Assembly (NCBI GenBank): GCA_034509425.1
Contig: JAVTVJ010000041.1
Span: 186,001-250,000 of the forward strand
DNA length: 64,000 nt
Source: Eopsaltria australis
Lineage: Eukaryota > Chordata > Aves > Passeriformes > Petroicidae
Direction: 5' to 3'
In this document: positions 62,360-64,000 of the stretch, piece by piece
Layout: every line of letters begins with the position of its first letter
Numbering within the stretch: position 1 is the stretch's first letter
Made by a program: the position numbers and the translations under genes
The notes under the pieces: model-generated
Database searches by the model: none
What the model was told of the DNA's origin: nothing
What the model saw: only the letters and a program-made list of their open reading frames with translations

Positions 62360-63030
62360 GCTCCGTTTCAGAATGAGAAAAGACTCTGCCCATTAAGCGT
62401 GAAAGACCTCTGATGTTTGATGCAAGGAGAGCATCTGCCATGTTAATAGATTTGTCAGTGAGCTAAGTGCAGAGGTACTAGCTTTTGTTCTGGATTTGTA
62501 AAGTGCCTAAAAAAAAAAAACAAAAAAACCAAATTAAAGAAAGAAATCAGTACTGACACACACTGAAGCTCCTGAGAATGTTTTCTATTTTACTGTCTTT
62601 GATGGGAAGCTGGCCCTATGAAAATTGTGTGGAAGGCATATAAGTGCTACTCTTGTAACACTCAAATTCCTAATACACTGCCTATTTATCTTCAGTCTGT
62701 ATATGATTCGTGAAGGGTTCAAAATGTATCTGTTGAGAGAGTTAAAATGTGAGTTGATGCTCCAAATGTTGGTCTGCTCAGAGGCTCGGGCTTGTCTCCT
62801 CCACCAACACATATGGCCCCCGCCCTTTAAATGTCAAATGTCATTTGTCTGCCTCTGAGTGATAGCATCCACACAAACTTATTCCTACCAGAAAGTCTAA
62901 ATTTAACAGAGCTCAGCCTAAAGATTTAACAGATACCGTTACTCTCTGCACATTTCCGAGATTTTTATTGTACATAACTTTTCAGAGTCTTGAGCCTCCT
63001 GTGTAATATAAGGTGTTAGAAACTCAGGTT
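62360..63030. promoter_or_regulatory. Candidate conserved non-coding block, interrupted by A-rich tract
   Basis: The parts at about 62380-62500 and 62800-63030 are repeat-free, with words such as GTTAATAGATTTGTCAG, GTCAAATGTCATTTGTC, GATAGCATCC and AGATTTTTATTGTACATAAC that look enhancer-like. An A12 run plus an A7 run at 62509-62528 splits them. Frames on both strands at 62585-62858 overlap each other and are not credible proteins. Confidence 0.22.
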
Positions 63031-64000
63031 ATTACCAAAGTGGCAGCCTCGGGCAGGAGAGAAAATTGGCACAGAAAGACCCACACTTACTTTCCTCATC
63101 CTTTTTTTCTGCCTTCTGGCTTTACCCTCAACTAATGTACCACAAACTTCCAGAACTCCAGTTTCTGAAATATGTGCACTCCTATTGTTATCTTTGCTGT
63201 ATTGAGTATGAATATTTTAAATGAGGAAAAAGTATGAAAACATCACTGTCTACACATATTTCTCTGTAATTCAGTCTATCAATTTTTACATGAAATTGTA
63301 GTAGGGTGCCACCCCTGCAGCAGCAGTTTAGCCTTCCAACAGGCTGCCTCAATTGCCTTTTCCTCTTTTTTTTCAAATTATTTGTAGCTTTAACTTTATT
63401 TCTGTTCACAAACAGCTCTTCAAACCTTCTCCCCTTCCCCAAAGGAACAATATGGCAAAATTATTTCCCTAAGGCATTGATTCAGTTTCTGCTGAAAACT
63501 GAAGCATCTTCACTGACATCAGAAAGATCCAGTATGGCTTGTTTAAAGACAAATTAGAAATCTCCTACTTGATAAAACTAAAAACATATTAAAATGAGAA
63601 TTATTTTTCTATATTTTGGGCTGCTCAAATATCTGGACTTTCATAAAAAGCCCTGAGAAAATGTAATTTCTTGGTACCTAAGCCTCAGCTCTAAAGTTGG
63701 CAATAACCAATGCTTTCCTGTATTCCTCTTCTAGAACAACTAAAATGGAGTAAAAAGTTCTTATTTCACTAAAATGCCCTACATGAGGAGCTCACCTATG
63801 ATATATATTAGGATTCATTTTCTTTCTTCTCACCCATCATACAGAAGTAACTGGCCATGGTACTATTCTAAGCCTTCACACAACCACATTTTGCATTGCA
63901 TTTATGGGTTTCCTGATCTTCTGAGGGCTAGCTCTGATTTTGTTTGATGGACTGCTCTGTTGAAATGTAACGTTGCATTTTTACTTAAATCCTTCACTTC
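63031..64000. other. Gene-free DNA
   Basis: Nothing recognisable was found. Frames at 63188-63557 on both strands derive from an A/T-rich segment (T8 at about 63366-63373) and have no family resemblance. Confidence 0.6.

Noticed and set aside
1..64000. Bacterial-type features (operons, CRISPR arrays, riboswitches, tRNA/rRNA genes)
   Set aside because: No regularly spaced repeats, no cloverleaf-forming tRNA boxes recognised, and the sequence is vertebrate in character.

Overview
The window is non-coding vertebrate DNA, most likely from a bird. It is AT-rich and CpG-poor, contains many A and T runs, and shows no operon-like packing, ribosome-binding sites or long open reading frames. Two fragments can be recognised as CR1 LINE: a 3' end on the plus strand near 14240-14315 and an internal 3'-region piece on the minus strand near 45416-45498. 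A degenerate LTR-like block at about 17185-17806 resembles a songbird endogenous-retrovirus LTR, so a passerine is the best guess. Low repeat density and several very old, short repeat remnants of a type common in birds, crocodilians and turtles fit the same picture.

I could not identify any protein-coding gene, rRNA, tRNA, CRISPR array or known small RNA. The longest open frames (171, 143 and 125 codons) are chance frames. The two longest lie antisense inside the G-rich LTR-like block, and others are made of homopolymer or purine/pyrimidine-biased DNA. The window is best read as a gene desert, an intergenic stretch, or the inside of a very long intron; the sequence alone cannot decide which.

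Layout. 1-5.9 kb: plain AT-rich DNA with short homopolymers. 5.93-6.48 kb: a cluster of TAATTA-type homeodomain sites with a 10-bp inverted repeat, the best candidate regulatory element. 6.5-11.6 kb: mostly featureless, with a GC-richer islet at 10.63-10.99 kb. 11.58-11.66 kb: an uninterrupted run of 79 T. 13.1-13.4 kb: very AT-rich DNA holding an 18-bp-arm stem-loop. 14.2 kb: CR1 end. 14.9-15.6 kb: enhancer-like low-divergence-looking DNA. 17.2-17.8 kb: LTR. 19.6-20.1 kb: enhancer-like DNA. 20.3-21.4 kb: several palindromes and hairpins. 23.4-23.6 kb: another enhancer-like block. 27.5 kb: a 12-bp tandem repeat. 29.1 kb: a stem-loop. 30.9-42.8 kb: several ancient repeat remnants and palindromes. 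45.4 kb: CR1. 52.5 kb: purine-rich tract. 53.4-54.1, 55.4-55.6 and 62.4-63.0 kb: further candidate conserved elements.

There are no genes to work together here. If the window has a function, it is probably long-range regulation by the candidate elements, acting on a gene outside the window. I saw no evidence for a new biological system. Conservation, repeat-family and transcript claims below are inferences from memory of motif and repeat patterns, and each needs an alignment to confirm.
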